Of a stretch of 64,000 bases of DNA, positions 1 to 7,828 are shown piece by piece. Origin of the DNA: GCA-020356105 sp964347475 (GTDB lineage: Bacteria; Pseudomonadota; Alphaproteobacteria; UBA8366; JADFVY01). A program made the position numbers and the translations under genes. The stretch spans positions 1-64,000 of the forward strand of contig CAYFYY010000003.1 of assembly GCA_964347475.1 (NCBI GenBank). Direction: 5' to 3'. The notes beneath the pieces were generated by a model that saw only the letters and a list, made by a program, of their open reading frames with translations, was not told where the DNA came from and searched no databases. Position 1 is the first letter of the stretch. Every line of letters starts with the position of its first letter.

Positions 1-1
1 G

Positions 2-1456
2 CTGCTGGAGGCGTGCCTCGAGCTGATGGCGACCGACGCGATCGTCGCGATCCAGGACATGGGCGCCGCGGGCCTCACCTCCTCCGGCGTCGAGATGGCC
101 TCCAAGGGCGGTGTCGGCGTCGAACTGGAGCTCGACAGGGTGCCGATGCGCGAGACCGGCATGACGCCCTACGAGCTGATGCTCTCTGAGAGCCAGGAGC
201 GCATGCTGATGGTGCTCAAGCCCGGGCGCGAGGACGAGGCCCGCGCCATCTTCGAGAAATGGGAGCTCGACTTCGCGGTGATCGGCCGGGTCACCGACAC
301 CGGCCGGCTGGTGCTGAAGTTCCACGGCGAGACGGTGGGCGACATCGAGGTCGCGCCGCTGGTCGCCAACGCCCCGGAATACGAGCGCCCGTGGGAGCCG
401 ACGCCGAAGCCGCCGGTGATCGCCGCCGCCGACGTCCCGGCGCCGAACGATCCGATGACGGCCCTGAAGACCATGATGGGCGGTCCCCACCTGTCGTCGC
501 GGCGCTGGATCTGGGAGCAGTACGACCACATGGTGATGGCCGACACGGTCCAGCGCCCGGGCGGCGACGCCGCGGTGGTACGGGTGCACGGCAGCAACCG
601 GGGCCTTGCCATCACCACTGACGCGACGCCGCGCTACTGTCTGGCGGATCCGGTCGAGGGCGGCCGGCAGGCCGTTGCCGAGGCCTGGCGCAACCTCACC
701 GCGGTCGGCGCGAGGCCGCTTGCGATCACCAACAATCTCAATTTCGGCAACCCGGAGAAACCGCGCATCATGGGCCAGCTGGCCGGCTGCGTGACCGGCA
801 TGGCCGAGGCCTGCCGAGTGCTCGACTTCCCGGTCGTCTCGGGCAACGTGTCGCTCTACAACGAGACCAGCGGCGAGGCGATCCTGCCGACCCCGGTGGT
901 CGGCGGGCTGGGCCTGATCGGGGATCTCGAGCGGACCGCGCGGCTGGCGATTCCGTCCGCGGGGCTGGACCTGGCGCTGATCGGCGAGACGACCGGCTGG
1001 CTCGGCGCGTCCCTCTATCTGCGCGAGGTCGCCGGCCGCGAGGAGGGCGCACCGCCGCCCGTCGACCTTGCCACCGAGAAGCGCAACGGCGACTTCGTGC
1101 GCGGCCTGATCGAGACCGGCCGCATTGCGGCCTGCCACGATCTCTCCGACGGCGGGCTGCTGGTGGCGGCGGCCGAGATGGCGCTGGCCGGCGGCATCGG
1201 CGCCGAGATCACGGGGCCGCCCGACGGCGTATCGCTGGCCGGCTGGCTGTTCGGCGAGGACCAGGCGCGCTACCTGATCGCCTGCGCCGACGGCGCCTTG
1301 GTGGTTGCGGAGGCTGCGAAGGCCGGCGTCCCCGCAAGCATCGTCGGCCGCACCGGCGGCGATGCGTTGACAGCGGCGGAACGCCATACCATATCGGTCG
1401 GTGAATTGCGGCGGTGCCATGAGGACTGGTTTCCGTCCTACATGGCGCGCCCGTGA
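2..1456 (+). CDS. purL: Phosphoribosylformylglycinamidine synthase subunit PurL, C-terminal part (5' end outside window)
   Basis: Catalytic subunit of FGAM synthase, which makes formylglycinamidine ribonucleotide from FGAR, ATP and glutamine-derived ammonia in de novo purine synthesis. The frame is open from base 2, so only the last 484 residues or so are present and the true start lies upstream. Visible family landmarks are IQDMGAAGLTSSGVEMASKG near the beginning, the NNLNFGNPEKP and VSGNVSLYNET segments in the middle, and CHDLSDGGLLVAAAEMAL near the end. These are typical of the two AIR-synthase-like halves of small PurL, the type that works with separate PurS and PurQ. The next gene on the same strand begins 38 bp downstream, which fits one transcription unit. 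Identification is very secure. Confidence 0.97.
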   Translation: MLEACLELMATDAIVAIQDMGAAGLTSSGVEMASKGGVGVELELDRVPMRETGMTPYELMLSESQERMLMVLKPGREDEARAIFEKWELDFAVIGRVTDTGRLVLKFHGETVGDIEVAPLVANAPEYERPWEPTPKPPVIAAADVPAPNDPMTALKTMMGGPHLSSRRWIWEQYDHMVMADTVQRPGGDAAVVRVHGSNRGLAITTDATPRYCLADPVEGGRQAVAEAWRNLTAVGARPLAITNNLNFGNPEKPRIMGQLAGCVTGMAEACRVLDFPVVSGNVSLYNETSGEAILPTPVVGGLGLIGDLERTARLAIPSAGLDLALIGETTGWLGASLYLREVAGREEGAPPPVDLATEKRNGDFVRGLIETGRIAACHDLSDGGLLVAAAEMALAGGIGAEITGPPDGVSLAGWLFGEDQARYLIACADGALVVAEAAKAGVPASIVGRTGGDALTAAERHTISVGELRRCHEDWFPSYMARP

Positions 1457-1493
1457 GCATGCGGGCACGCCGACAGCAAGGGGGTTCTTGGCC

Positions 1494-1733
1494 ATGGCCA
1501 TGCAGGCGAGCGAGATCGAACGGCTGATCAAGGAAGCCATTCCCGACGCGCAGGTGCGTATCGAAGATTTGCGCGGCGACGGCGACCACTACGCGGCCTA
1601 TGTCAGCTCGGCGGAATTCAAGGGCAAGAGCCGGGTGCAACAGCACCAGATGGTCTATGCCGCGCTGCAGGGCCGCATGGGCGGCGAGCTGCACGCGCTG
1701 GCGCTGCAGACGGCGGCGCCCGAAGGCGAATAA
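1494..1733 (+). CDS. BolA/IbaG-family protein
   Basis: Small 79-residue protein of the BolA/IbaG family. Members bind monothiol glutaredoxins through a shared [2Fe-2S] cluster and act in iron-sulfur trafficking. The sequence has the compact BolA layout: an N-terminal helix (SEIERLIKEAIPDAQV), a beta segment with DGDHYAAYV, then KGKSRVQQHQMVYAAL, where the KSRVQQHQ segment carries the conserved His. I chose ATG 1494; ATG 1500, two codons later, is equally possible. A longer in-frame extension overlapping purL looks spurious. The gene sits between purL and grxD, and the BolA-Grx pairing supports a joint role. Confidence 0.92.
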   Translation: MAMQASEIERLIKEAIPDAQVRIEDLRGDGDHYAAYVSSAEFKGKSRVQQHQMVYAALQGRMGGELHALALQTAAPEGE

Positions 1734-1787
1734 ACGGGTCAATCGCGCGGCCGTGGGCACGGCGCGCCAGATGAGGGTGATCGAGAG

Positions 1788-2123
<336 letters not shown>

Positions 2124-2150
2124 TCGCGTCAGCCGGTTACCGAATCGCCG

Positions 2151-2180
2151 AAGGGCCGCCTCACCAGGCGGCCCTTTGTT
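2151..2180 (+). terminator. Rho-independent terminator after grxD
   Basis: A 9-bp stem, agggccgcc at 2152-2160 and ggcggccct at 2167-2175, has a 6-nt loop (tcacca) and is followed by tttgtt. It begins 28 bp after the grxD stop codon and would end the purL-BolA-grxD transcript. The T tract is short but the stem is perfect and GC-rich. Confidence 0.85.
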
Positions 2181-2323
2181 CTTCGATCCGTTCGAAACGG
2201 CTTGCGTTGTGGATTTCAATCATATCGCCGTTCTCTACCGATGTCGGTGACAGGCAAACAGAGACCGTGATGGAGACAGATCAAAAAGCCGGTAACGGCG
2301 GGGCGCTCGGTTGGCAGTGCCGT

Positions 2324-2704
2324 TCAAACCCACACTATTTCAGCGCCATAGGGCGCCATCGCGCGGTCTTGAGTCACAAGGCGCAGGCCCTCGGTGAAGA
2401 CCTGTGCGATTAGCATGCGATCGAACGGATCCTTGTGGTGCGGCGGCAGGGCGCCGGCCGCGAGACCGTGTTCGGACGTGACCGCCAGTTCCGCGAAGCC
2501 GCTTTCCTGCATGCCGTAGGCGAACTCCTCGTCGCGAAGGTCGATCCGCCCGAACGACCGTTTGACGGCAATCTCCCAGGCGCTGGCGGCGCTGACATAG
2601 ACCAGCGTTCCGGGGTCGGCAATTGCCGATCGCGCCGCGTCGGACAGGCGCGCCGGCGCGCCGATCCACCACAGGAACACATGGGTGTCGAGCAAAAGGC
2701 TCAC
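2324..2704 (-). CDS. PIN-domain toxin (VapC-like) of a type II toxin-antitoxin system
   Basis: PIN-domain ribonuclease of 126 residues, expected to cleave RNA unless bound by its antitoxin. The acidic metal-binding residues of the fold are all visible: Asp6 in LLLDTHVFLWW, Glu44 in SAWEIAVK, Asp95 in PFDRMLIAQ and Asp113 in TQDRAM. The start is GTG at 2704, whose bases overlap the antitoxin stop (GTGA), a typical translationally coupled arrangement. A much longer open frame runs upstream through the antitoxin, but its translation there is not protein-like. The DTHVFLWW start and PHHKDPFDR segment match the subgroup usually paired with Phd/YefM-type antitoxins. Confidence 0.93.
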   Translation of the reverse strand: MSLLLDTHVFLWWIGAPARLSDAARSAIADPGTLVYVSAASAWEIAVKRSFGRIDLRDEEFAYGMQESGFAELAVTSEHGLAAGALPPHHKDPFDRMLIAQVFTEGLRLVTQDRAMAPYGAEIVWV

Positions 2705-2943
2705 CCGCCCTTGACCCCGAAGGCATCGAGCAGGTCTTCCGGCAGCGGGGCGTCGAAGTCGTCCGATACGCGGAACCGCCCGGCAAGGCATCCCGGCTCG
2801 CGCCGCCCCGTGCCGTCGCGCAGGGGCACAAGGCGCGCCACCGGCTTGCCGGCCTTGGCGATGACGATCTCCTCCCCCGCCGCCGCCAGCTCGACCAGCC
2901 GTGAGAAATGGGTTTTCGCCTCGTAGATATTGACGGTTCGCAT
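2701..2943 (-). CDS. Phd/YefM-type antitoxin
   Basis: Antitoxin of 80 residues that should neutralise the downstream PIN toxin and bind its own promoter. The N-terminal half (MRTVNIYEAKTHFSRLV, then EEIVIAKAGKPVARLVPL) is the Phd/YefM DNA-binding fold. The acidic C-terminal tail (FDAPLPEDLLDAFG) is the usual toxin-binding segment. I chose ATG 2943 rather than the in-frame GTG at 2970 because the longer version would run into the promoter/operator palindrome at 2966-3008. The gene overlaps the toxin start by 4 bp. Confidence 0.93.
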   Translation of the reverse strand: MRTVNIYEAKTHFSRLVELAAAGEEIVIAKAGKPVARLVPLRDGTGRREPGCLAGRFRVSDDFDAPLPEDLLDAFGVKGG

Positions 2944-2965
2944 GACCGGCCGCTCCTTCGCGGTC

Positions 2966-3008
2966 ACCATACTTGGTCAAGTTGATCTGGTCAAATTGAC
3001 CAAGTATG
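2966..3008 (-). promoter_or_regulatory. Autoregulatory operator and promoter of the toxin-antitoxin pair
   Basis: A perfect 13-bp inverted repeat, catacttggtcaa at 2968-2980 and ttgaccaagtatg at 2996-3008, is separated by 15 bp. A third copy of the TGGTCAA half-site lies at 2988-2994. Read on the minus strand, TTGACC (2994-2989) and TATGGT (2971-2966) are spaced 17 bp apart and make a plausible sigma-70 promoter embedded in the repeat, ending 22 bp before the antitoxin ATG. This is the expected layout for repression by an antitoxin-toxin complex. The palindrome is seen directly; its function is inferred. Confidence 0.8.
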
Positions 3009-3131
3009 CCGGCGGGCCGGCCAAAGGTTGTCTCCGATTGTCTCCGATGCCTGGGGCCAAGCCGAGCATCGCGCAACCGGGTCGCGGATCTGACGGCTAT
3101 CCCATGTTGTCCCGACGCCGGTCGACCTGAT

Positions 3132-3389
3132 TCACGACTCCGAGAGCCCGGACAGGATCGCCTCGAGGTTCGGGGTTTGCGCGATCAGGGTTTCGAGTGC
3201 GATCTCCGATCTATCCGCGGCCAGCGCGCGAGTGCCGCTGGCATCGCGCATGACGATGGCGACCGGCTCCGCGACGGCGGTGATCCAGCATCCCGCCGCG
3301 CCCGAACCGGAGCGGATCGCGGCGCGCATGACCGGCACCAGGGTGACGGCGCCGACGCGCAACGGTCGCTGTGCCCGGAGCGTTTCCAT
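3132..3389 (-). CDS. Small hypothetical protein in the GerW-DUF2953 cluster
   Basis: An 85-residue protein with no family I recognise. It has a hydrophobic N-terminal half (VGAVTLVPVMRAAIRSG, then CWITAVAEPVAIVMRD), followed by a segment reading like a ligand-binding or regulatory strand (SGTRALAADRSEIALE) and a helical end. No clear signal peptide. The ATG at 3389 directly abuts the TGA of the DUF2953 gene, so the two are almost certainly translationally coupled and belong to one three-gene unit with the GerW-like gene. It is the last gene of that unit. Confidence 0.72.
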   Translation of the reverse strand: METLRAQRPLRVGAVTLVPVMRAAIRSGSGAAGCWITAVAEPVAIVMRDASGTRALAADRSEIALETLIAQTPNLEAILSGLSES

Positions 3390-4001
3390 TCAGCCCCTCC
3401 CCCGGTGCAACCGCCACCATGCGCGCAGCATGGTCGGCGACAGAACGAAGGCCGCCGTCAGGGCGATGAACTGGATCGGCACGAGGCGGAACCGGCCATG
3501 GCTTTCAACTTCAAGGACCGGGTCGACGAACTCCGGCTCGATGCGCACCGCCACGTTTCGTATGTTCTGCGCCATGCCGGCGACCGGCCCGATCATGGCC
3601 CACAGCCGTCCGGTATCGGCCGGATCGCCCAGACCGACGCGCAGGCGGAGGACCAGATCCCGCGCATGCATCGCACGCAGCATGTCGCGGCCGAAGCCAT
3701 GGACACGCCTGCGGACATGCGGCTGCCTTATCAGCGAAACCACTGCGCCGGCGCGCCACTTCTTCTTTTTCCGCTTGGCCGGCTTTGCCTTCTTTGCCGG
3801 CGCTGCCGGCGGCCGCTTGCGGGCCTTGGCGGGCCGCGGCACGCGGAACCGAAAGCGCACCAGCCCGAACAGCCAGCGGAACCGGACAAAGGCCCGGGTT
3901 TCCTCCAGTCGATGAACCGAGAACACGACCGTCAGCGGCACCGCCAGCAGGGCGACGAGGAGCGCCAGCAGCAGCCCGAGCGTCAGGGCAACGGTGGTCA
4001 C
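3390..4001 (-). CDS. DUF2953 family membrane-anchored protein
   Basis: A 203-residue protein that starts with one strongly hydrophobic segment (about residues 4-27, with LGLLLALLVALLAVPLTVVF), then a region very rich in Lys, Arg, Pro and Ala (about 55-85), then a DUF2953-like part around LRLRVGLGDPADTGRLWAMI. The (D/E)PADTG...G segment is the recognisable core. In Firmicutes DUF2953 proteins (YtfI) are encoded beside the GerW-type protein YtfJ, and here the upstream neighbour is GerW-like, which supports the call. The start is GTG at 4001, three bases past the stop of the upstream gene. Function unknown; the C terminus has another possible membrane segment (FIALTAAFVL). Confidence 0.75.
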   Translation of the reverse strand: MTTVALTLGLLLALLVALLAVPLTVVFSVHRLEETRAFVRFRWLFGLVRFRFRVPRPAKARKRPPAAPAKKAKPAKRKKKKWRAGAVVSLIRQPHVRRRVHGFGRDMLRAMHARDLVLRLRVGLGDPADTGRLWAMIGPVAGMAQNIRNVAVRIEPEFVDPVLEVESHGRFRLVPIQFIALTAAFVLSPTMLRAWWRLHRGRG

Positions 4002-4004
4002 CGC

Positions 4005-4364
4005 CTATTCGGCTTTACCGCCTGCCGATTTGGCCGATGCCGCCTTGCCGACGGTCTCCACCACCTTTTCCAGGACCGATGTCGTGCCGCCCTTGATCGG
4101 TTCGATGCGGACGCCGTCTTTGTTGACGACGATCATCGCGACCGGCTTGACGCCGCCGCCGCCGCCCGTGCCGCCGCCGGTCCCGCCGCCCTTGTTCGGG
4201 TCGGTGCCCTCGCCGCCGCCGACGCCGAAGCCAAAACCGACACTTACCAGCGGGATCAGCGTGTTGCCTTCAACGACGATGGGCTCGCCCACCACCGTCT
4301 TGGTGTTGAGCATGCGTTCGATCTCGCCGATCGCCTTGCTGAACAGATTTTCAACGTCTTTCAT
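4005..4364 (-). CDS. GerW/YtfJ family protein
   Basis: A 119-residue protein of the GerW/YtfJ family, named for a Bacillus spore protein but also found in non-sporulating bacteria. It has the family layout: an N-terminal helix (VENLFSKAIGEIERML), VVGEPIVVEGNTLIPLVSV, the GFGFGVGGGEG motif, a glycine-rich linker (about residues 60-80), and a C-terminal PVAMIVVNKDGVRIEPI segment. ATG 4364 is preceded by GGAGG on the minus strand at good spacing; the open frame extends 63 codons further upstream but is not protein-like there. First gene of a unit with DUF2953 and a small ORF. Its role here is unknown. Confidence 0.88.
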   Translation of the reverse strand: MKDVENLFSKAIGEIERMLNTKTVVGEPIVVEGNTLIPLVSVGFGFGVGGGEGTDPNKGGGTGGGTGGGGGVKPVAMIVVNKDGVRIEPIKGGTTSVLEKVVETVGKAASAKSAGGKAE

Positions 4365-4572
4365 GTCGCCTCCATGGCCCGTCGGGGCCGGTGCGCAACC
4401 GTCTGTCGGAAATGTGGAATGAACAGGAGCACGACGCTCGTGGGACCCTGAATAGCCGATTGCGGCGCGGCTGTCTTTGACGTGGCTCAACGCCGGGGCA
4501 TTTTCGGGGGCCGCCGCCGATGCCGTCTGCACCGCATCCTGCGGCGCACTCACGCGCGATCGGCGCCGCGGA

Positions 4573-5184
4573 TCATCCTGCGGGACGCGTGAAGCGCTCT
4601 CGCGCGCGCTCGACCTCGGCCCGGAACACGCAGTCGGCGACGTGATCGTTGATCAGCCCCATCGCCTGCATGAAGGCATAGACCGTCGTCGGCCCGACGA
4701 ACCGCCAGCCCCGCTTTTTCAGGTCCTTCGACAGGGCGATCGCTTCCGCCGAAGACGACACGGTCTGGGGTGCCGCGAGCTGCGCCGGATCCGGCTCGTA
4801 GCGCCAGATGAAGGCCGCCAGCGACCCGTCCCGCTTGACGAGCTCCCGGGCCTGCCGTGCATTGTTGATCGTCGCCTCGATCTTCCCGCGATGGCGGACG
4901 ATCCCGTCGTCCCCGAGCAGACGGGCGACATCCCGCTCGGTGAAGCGCGCGATCCTGTCGAAATCGAAATCGTGGAAGGCGGCACGGAAATTCTCACGCT
5001 TGGCGAGGATGGTGCGCCAGCTCAATCCGGACTGGAAGGCCTCCAGGCTCAGTTTCTCGAACAGCCGCCGGTCGTCGGCGACGGGAAAGCCCCATTCCGT
5101 GTCGTGATAGGCGAGAAACTCGGGCGCGGCCCCGCACCATTTGCAGCGCGGCTTGCCGTCCGGTCCTGCGAATGTTGCGTTCAT
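4573..5184 (-). CDS. tag: DNA-3-methyladenine glycosylase I
   Basis: Base-excision repair enzyme that removes 3-methyladenine from alkylated DNA. The 203-residue length is typical of Tag. Visible landmarks are the N-terminal zinc-site cysteines (CKWCG, Cys14 and Cys17), the YHDTEWG motif (residues 26-32), LSLEAFQSGLSWRTIL in the helix-hairpin-helix core, GWRFVGPTTVYAFMQAMG, and LINDHVADC, which supplies the last zinc-binding His and Cys. Followed 45 bp upstream on the same strand by a YciI-like gene; whether they share a transcript is not clear. Confidence 0.97.
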   Translation of the reverse strand: MNATFAGPDGKPRCKWCGAAPEFLAYHDTEWGFPVADDRRLFEKLSLEAFQSGLSWRTILAKRENFRAAFHDFDFDRIARFTERDVARLLGDDGIVRHRGKIEATINNARQARELVKRDGSLAAFIWRYEPDPAQLAAPQTVSSSAEAIALSKDLKKRGWRFVGPTTVYAFMQAMGLINDHVADCVFRAEVERARERFTRPAG

Positions 5185-5228
5185 GTGTCCGATTTCCCTG
5201 TGACAACAAAAGAACGAGCAGGCGGCGC

Positions 5229-5516
5229 TCAGTCCAGCAGGAACGCCAGCCGGTCATCGGCCTTCGAAGGGGTGATTTCCATTATGTCCGCGGTGACGAT
5301 ACCTTCGGCGACGAACGGATCGCTGTCGACCCTGTCCTGGAGATCCGGCAGCGATGTGTCGTGCGCCACGATCCCGCCGCCGAGATTGGGCTGCAGACTG
5401 CCGGCCAGCAGGAACACGCCGTCGTCGAACCCGCGTTTGAGCCATTCGTTGTGGCCGGCCATGTACTCGCCGGCCTTGCCCTTGTTGTCCGAGAACCTGA
5501 GAAATACGATAAACAT
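5229..5516 (-). CDS. YciI-like family protein
   Basis: A 95-residue single-domain YciI-like protein of the dimeric alpha-beta barrel fold. It starts MFIVFLRFSDNKGKAGEYM and carries the family's NEWLKRGFDDGVFLLAGSL segment with the conserved His/Asp surroundings, ending in TADIMEITPSK. ATG 5516 is preceded by a GGGAGG ribosome binding site; the upstream in-frame extension is not convincing. Biochemical role is not established for most members. Confidence 0.85.
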   Translation of the reverse strand: MFIVFLRFSDNKGKAGEYMAGHNEWLKRGFDDGVFLLAGSLQPNLGGGIVAHDTSLPDLQDRVDSDPFVAEGIVTADIMEITPSKADDRLAFLLD

Positions 5517-5706
5517 CAGTTGCTCCCTCCCGCCGATTCGCCCGGCGCGGCACGGCGTTTCCGCTCCGCTGGCCTCGTTTGTACCGGATTTTCCGTCCGT
5601 CACCGCAGGATTTTCTTTACCGCCGGAAAACGCCGGTGCGATATCGCCATGCAGCTTAGGCGGGTGCAGACATATCGGCAGCCGACGGACGACACGCCCG
5701 GAACGG

Positions 5707-5731
5707 AAAAGGCGGCCCGGAGGCCGCCTTT
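5707..5731 (-). terminator. Rho-independent terminator after rpsD
   Basis: On the minus strand, aaaggcggcc, a 4-5 nt loop and ggccgccttt form a 9-10 bp GC-rich stem followed by TTTT. It lies about 30 bp beyond the rpsD stop, in the correct orientation to end a monocistronic rpsD transcript. Confidence 0.85.
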
Positions 5732-5762
5732 GATACCGTTCGTTTGCCCGTCCCGGGCCCGC

Positions 5763-6377
5763 TCAGCGCGAGTAGAACTCGACGACGAGGTTCGGTTCCA
5801 TCTGGATCGGATACGGTACGTCGGCCAGCTTGGGTCCGCGCACGAAGGTCGCCTGCATCTTCTTGTAGTCGACCGAGATGTAGTCCGGCGTGTCGCGCTC
5901 CGGCGACTGCATCGCCTCAAGCACCATCGGGACCTCGCGGCTCTTCCGGCGCACCTCGATGACGTCGCCGTCGCGCAGGCGGTACGAGCCGATGTTGACG
6001 CGCTTGCCGTTGACCCGGATGTGGCCGTGGTTGACGAACTGGCGCGCCGCGAACACCGTCGGCACGAAGCGGGCGCGGTAGACGGCGGCGTCGAGCCGGC
6101 GCTCCAGCAGCTCGATCAGGTTCTCGCCGGTATCGCCGCGCAGGCTGGCGGCTTCCTGGTAAAGCTTGCGGAACTGCTTCTCGCCGATATTGCCGTAATA
6201 GCCCTTCAGCTTCTGCTTAGCCGCCAGCTGCGTGCCGAAATCGGACAGCTTGCGGCGCCGCTGGCCGTGCTGGCCGGGGCGTGATTCGCGCTTGTTGAAC
6301 GGGCTCTTGGGGCGGCCCCACAGATTGACGCCGAGGCGGCGGTCGATCTTGTACTTGGACGCGTGTCGTTTGCTCAT
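5763..6377 (-). CDS. rpsD: 30S ribosomal protein S4
   Basis: Primary 16S rRNA-binding protein of the small subunit, 204 residues as in other alphaproteobacteria. Starts MSKRHASKYKIDRRLG, followed by the S4 N-terminal domain, and has the S4 RNA-binding motif (about residues 94-150) with HGHIRVNGKRVNIGSYRLRD. The C terminus ends in NLVVEFYSR. ATG 6377 is set by homology. A promoter at 6501-6530 and a terminator at 5707-5731 suggest a monocistronic gene with a leader of roughly 115 nt. The N terminus is the zinc-independent (cysteine-free) form. Confidence 0.98.
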   Translation of the reverse strand: MSKRHASKYKIDRRLGVNLWGRPKSPFNKRESRPGQHGQRRRKLSDFGTQLAAKQKLKGYYGNIGEKQFRKLYQEAASLRGDTGENLIELLERRLDAAVYRARFVPTVFAARQFVNHGHIRVNGKRVNIGSYRLRDGDVIEVRRKSREVPMVLEAMQSPERDTPDYISVDYKKMQATFVRGPKLADVPYPIQMEPNLVVEFYSR

Positions 6378-6500
6378 GCTCTGTCGTTCCCGATCCTGTC
6401 GGTGTTGTGGTTGTCCGGTAGTCCGCATCCGCAGCCCCGAGGGACCATGGAGGGCGGGGATCCGGCCAGGCGCCGGCCCACATTCCCGGAGGGTGCGGCG

Positions 6501-6530
6501 CTTATATACGCAGGGCCGCGCCGATGTCAA
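6501..6530 (-). promoter_or_regulatory. Sigma-70-type promoter of rpsD
   Basis: On the minus strand a perfect TTGACA (6530-6525) is followed after 16 bp by TATATA (6508-6503), or after 18 bp by TATAAG (6506-6501). Transcription would start near 6495 and leave a leader of about 115 nt before the rpsD ATG. The match is much better than most intergenic sequence in this window, and the position upstream of a highly expressed ribosomal gene is convincing. Confidence 0.75.
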
Positions 6531-6552
6531 AGGCTTTGAATGAGCAACGGTC

Positions 6553-6999
6553 TCAGTCGGAATTGCACCACGTCAGCACACCGCGCCTGGGATACGGCCC
6601 GAAACCCGAACAAACATTTATGTCCGCCAGGACCTGTACGAACACCCATGCCTCGCAAGACTCGTTTAGCCGCTTGCGGTCAACCCGTATCCAGCCGTCG
6701 ACTCCGGCCTTCGCAAGGACATCGTCGATGTAATCGCCGTCTTCGTCATCGATCCCGCCGATGGCCCCGGTTCCCCGGTATTTAGGACCCTTGAAATAGT
6801 CCAACAGATGGTTTTCGGGGCTTGCGAACTCTTGTGACGGAGTCAGGACATAGTTCCTGAACGGAGCGAACGCACCCTCAAGGGTCGGCAGGCGGCAGAG
6901 GGTGCCGCCCACCTGATTGGCATAGACCACACCGGTGGGATACTCGATGATTACGCCCGTGCCGGCACTTTCCAAGAGCGTGATACAAGGTTTGTTCAT
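6553..6999 (-). CDS. Hypothetical protein, resembles DUF6210 family
   Basis: A 148-residue soluble protein without signal peptide. The N terminus (TGVIIEYPTGVVYANQVGG, about residues 14-32) and the following LPTLEGAFAPF resemble the DUF6210 family as I remember it; the family name is tentative. A central acidic stretch (GGIDDEDGDYIDDVL) and a C-terminal EAWVFVQV strand follow. It stands alone between rpsD and trmJ on the same strand, with a 60-bp gap to trmJ. No function can be assigned. Confidence 0.65.
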   Translation of the reverse strand: MNKPCITLLESAGTGVIIEYPTGVVYANQVGGTLCRLPTLEGAFAPFRNYVLTPSQEFASPENHLLDYFKGPKYRGTGAIGGIDDEDGDYIDDVLAKAGVDGWIRVDRKRLNESCEAWVFVQVLADINVCSGFGPYPRRGVLTWCNSD

Positions 7000-7058
7000 C
7001 CTGTCGAATCCGTGTCTGTGATCTTTCCGTTCCGGCGCTCCTCAAGTTCGTGGGACCC

Positions 7059-7826
7059 TCAATCCCCTTTGTGCCGAAACAACCCCGCCACGATGCCGTG
7101 CAGGGTGCGCAAGTCCTGTTCGGTGGGCTGCATGCGCTGGAACATGTTGCGGATGTTGCGCACCATCGAGGGGCGCTTTTCCGGAGGAAAGAGAAACCCG
7201 CATTCGTCGAGGGCCGCTTCGAGGCGGGCAAAGAAGTTGAGCAGTTCCTCTTTGGTCGCGGGGCGCGTCGCGCCGAGCTCGACGCGGCTGCCCAGCGTCG
7301 CGTCGCCGAGGCGGAACCAGCTCCAGGCAACCAGGAGCACCGCCTGCGCGAGGTTCAGCGACTTGTAGGCCGGGTTCAGCGGCGCTTCGATGACGGTGTC
7401 GGCCAGCGCAACGTCGTCGTTCTCCAGCCCCGTGCGCTCGGCCCCGAACAGCACGCCATAGCGCTGGCCGTCCGCCTCGGCACGGCGCATCTCGGCCGCC
7501 GCATCGTCCGGAGTCATTACGGTCTTGACCATGTCGCGCGGCCGCGCCGTGGTGGCGAAGACGCGCTGTAGCCCGGCGACGGCGTCCTCGCTGCGCTCAT
7601 GGATGCGCGCGTTTTCGATCACGATGTCGGCGCCGGAGGCGGCGCGCACCGCTTGCGGGTTCGGCCAGCCGTCGCGCGGGCAGACGAGGCGCAGATCTGT
7701 CAGACCGCAGTTCAGCATGGCGCGCGCCGCCGCGCCGATATTCTCGCCGAGCTGCGGACGCACGAGGATGATCGCCGGCCCGTGCCCCGCAACAATGGAG
7801 TCGCGCGTCGAGTCCGTCCCCGCCAT
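7059..7826 (-). CDS. trmJ: tRNA (cytidine/uridine-2'-O-)-methyltransferase TrmJ
   Basis: SPOUT-class methyltransferase that 2'-O-methylates position 32 of tRNAs. The 255-residue protein shows the family motifs: LVRPQLGENIGAAARAM near residue 20 (motif 1), LFGAERTGLEND in the middle (motif 2) and NPAYKSLNLAQAVLLVAW (motif 3, the SAM-binding knot). A C-terminal helical domain follows. ATG 7826 lies two bases after the stop of the DUF2927-like gene, so the two are likely co-translated. A longer upstream frame reads through that gene and is rejected. Confidence 0.95.
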   Translation of the reverse strand: MAGTDSTRDSIVAGHGPAIILVRPQLGENIGAAARAMLNCGLTDLRLVCPRDGWPNPQAVRAASGADIVIENARIHERSEDAVAGLQRVFATTARPRDMVKTVMTPDDAAAEMRRAEADGQRYGVLFGAERTGLENDDVALADTVIEAPLNPAYKSLNLAQAVLLVAWSWFRLGDATLGSRVELGATRPATKEELLNFFARLEAALDECGFLFPPEKRPSMVRNIRNMFQRMQPTEQDLRTLHGIVAGLFRHKGD

Positions 7827-7828
7827 GC

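Noticed and set aside
2705..3076. N-terminal extension of the PIN-toxin frame
   Set aside because: It overlaps the antitoxin gene in another frame and is not protein-like; the toxin fold begins at the GTG overlapping the antitoxin stop.
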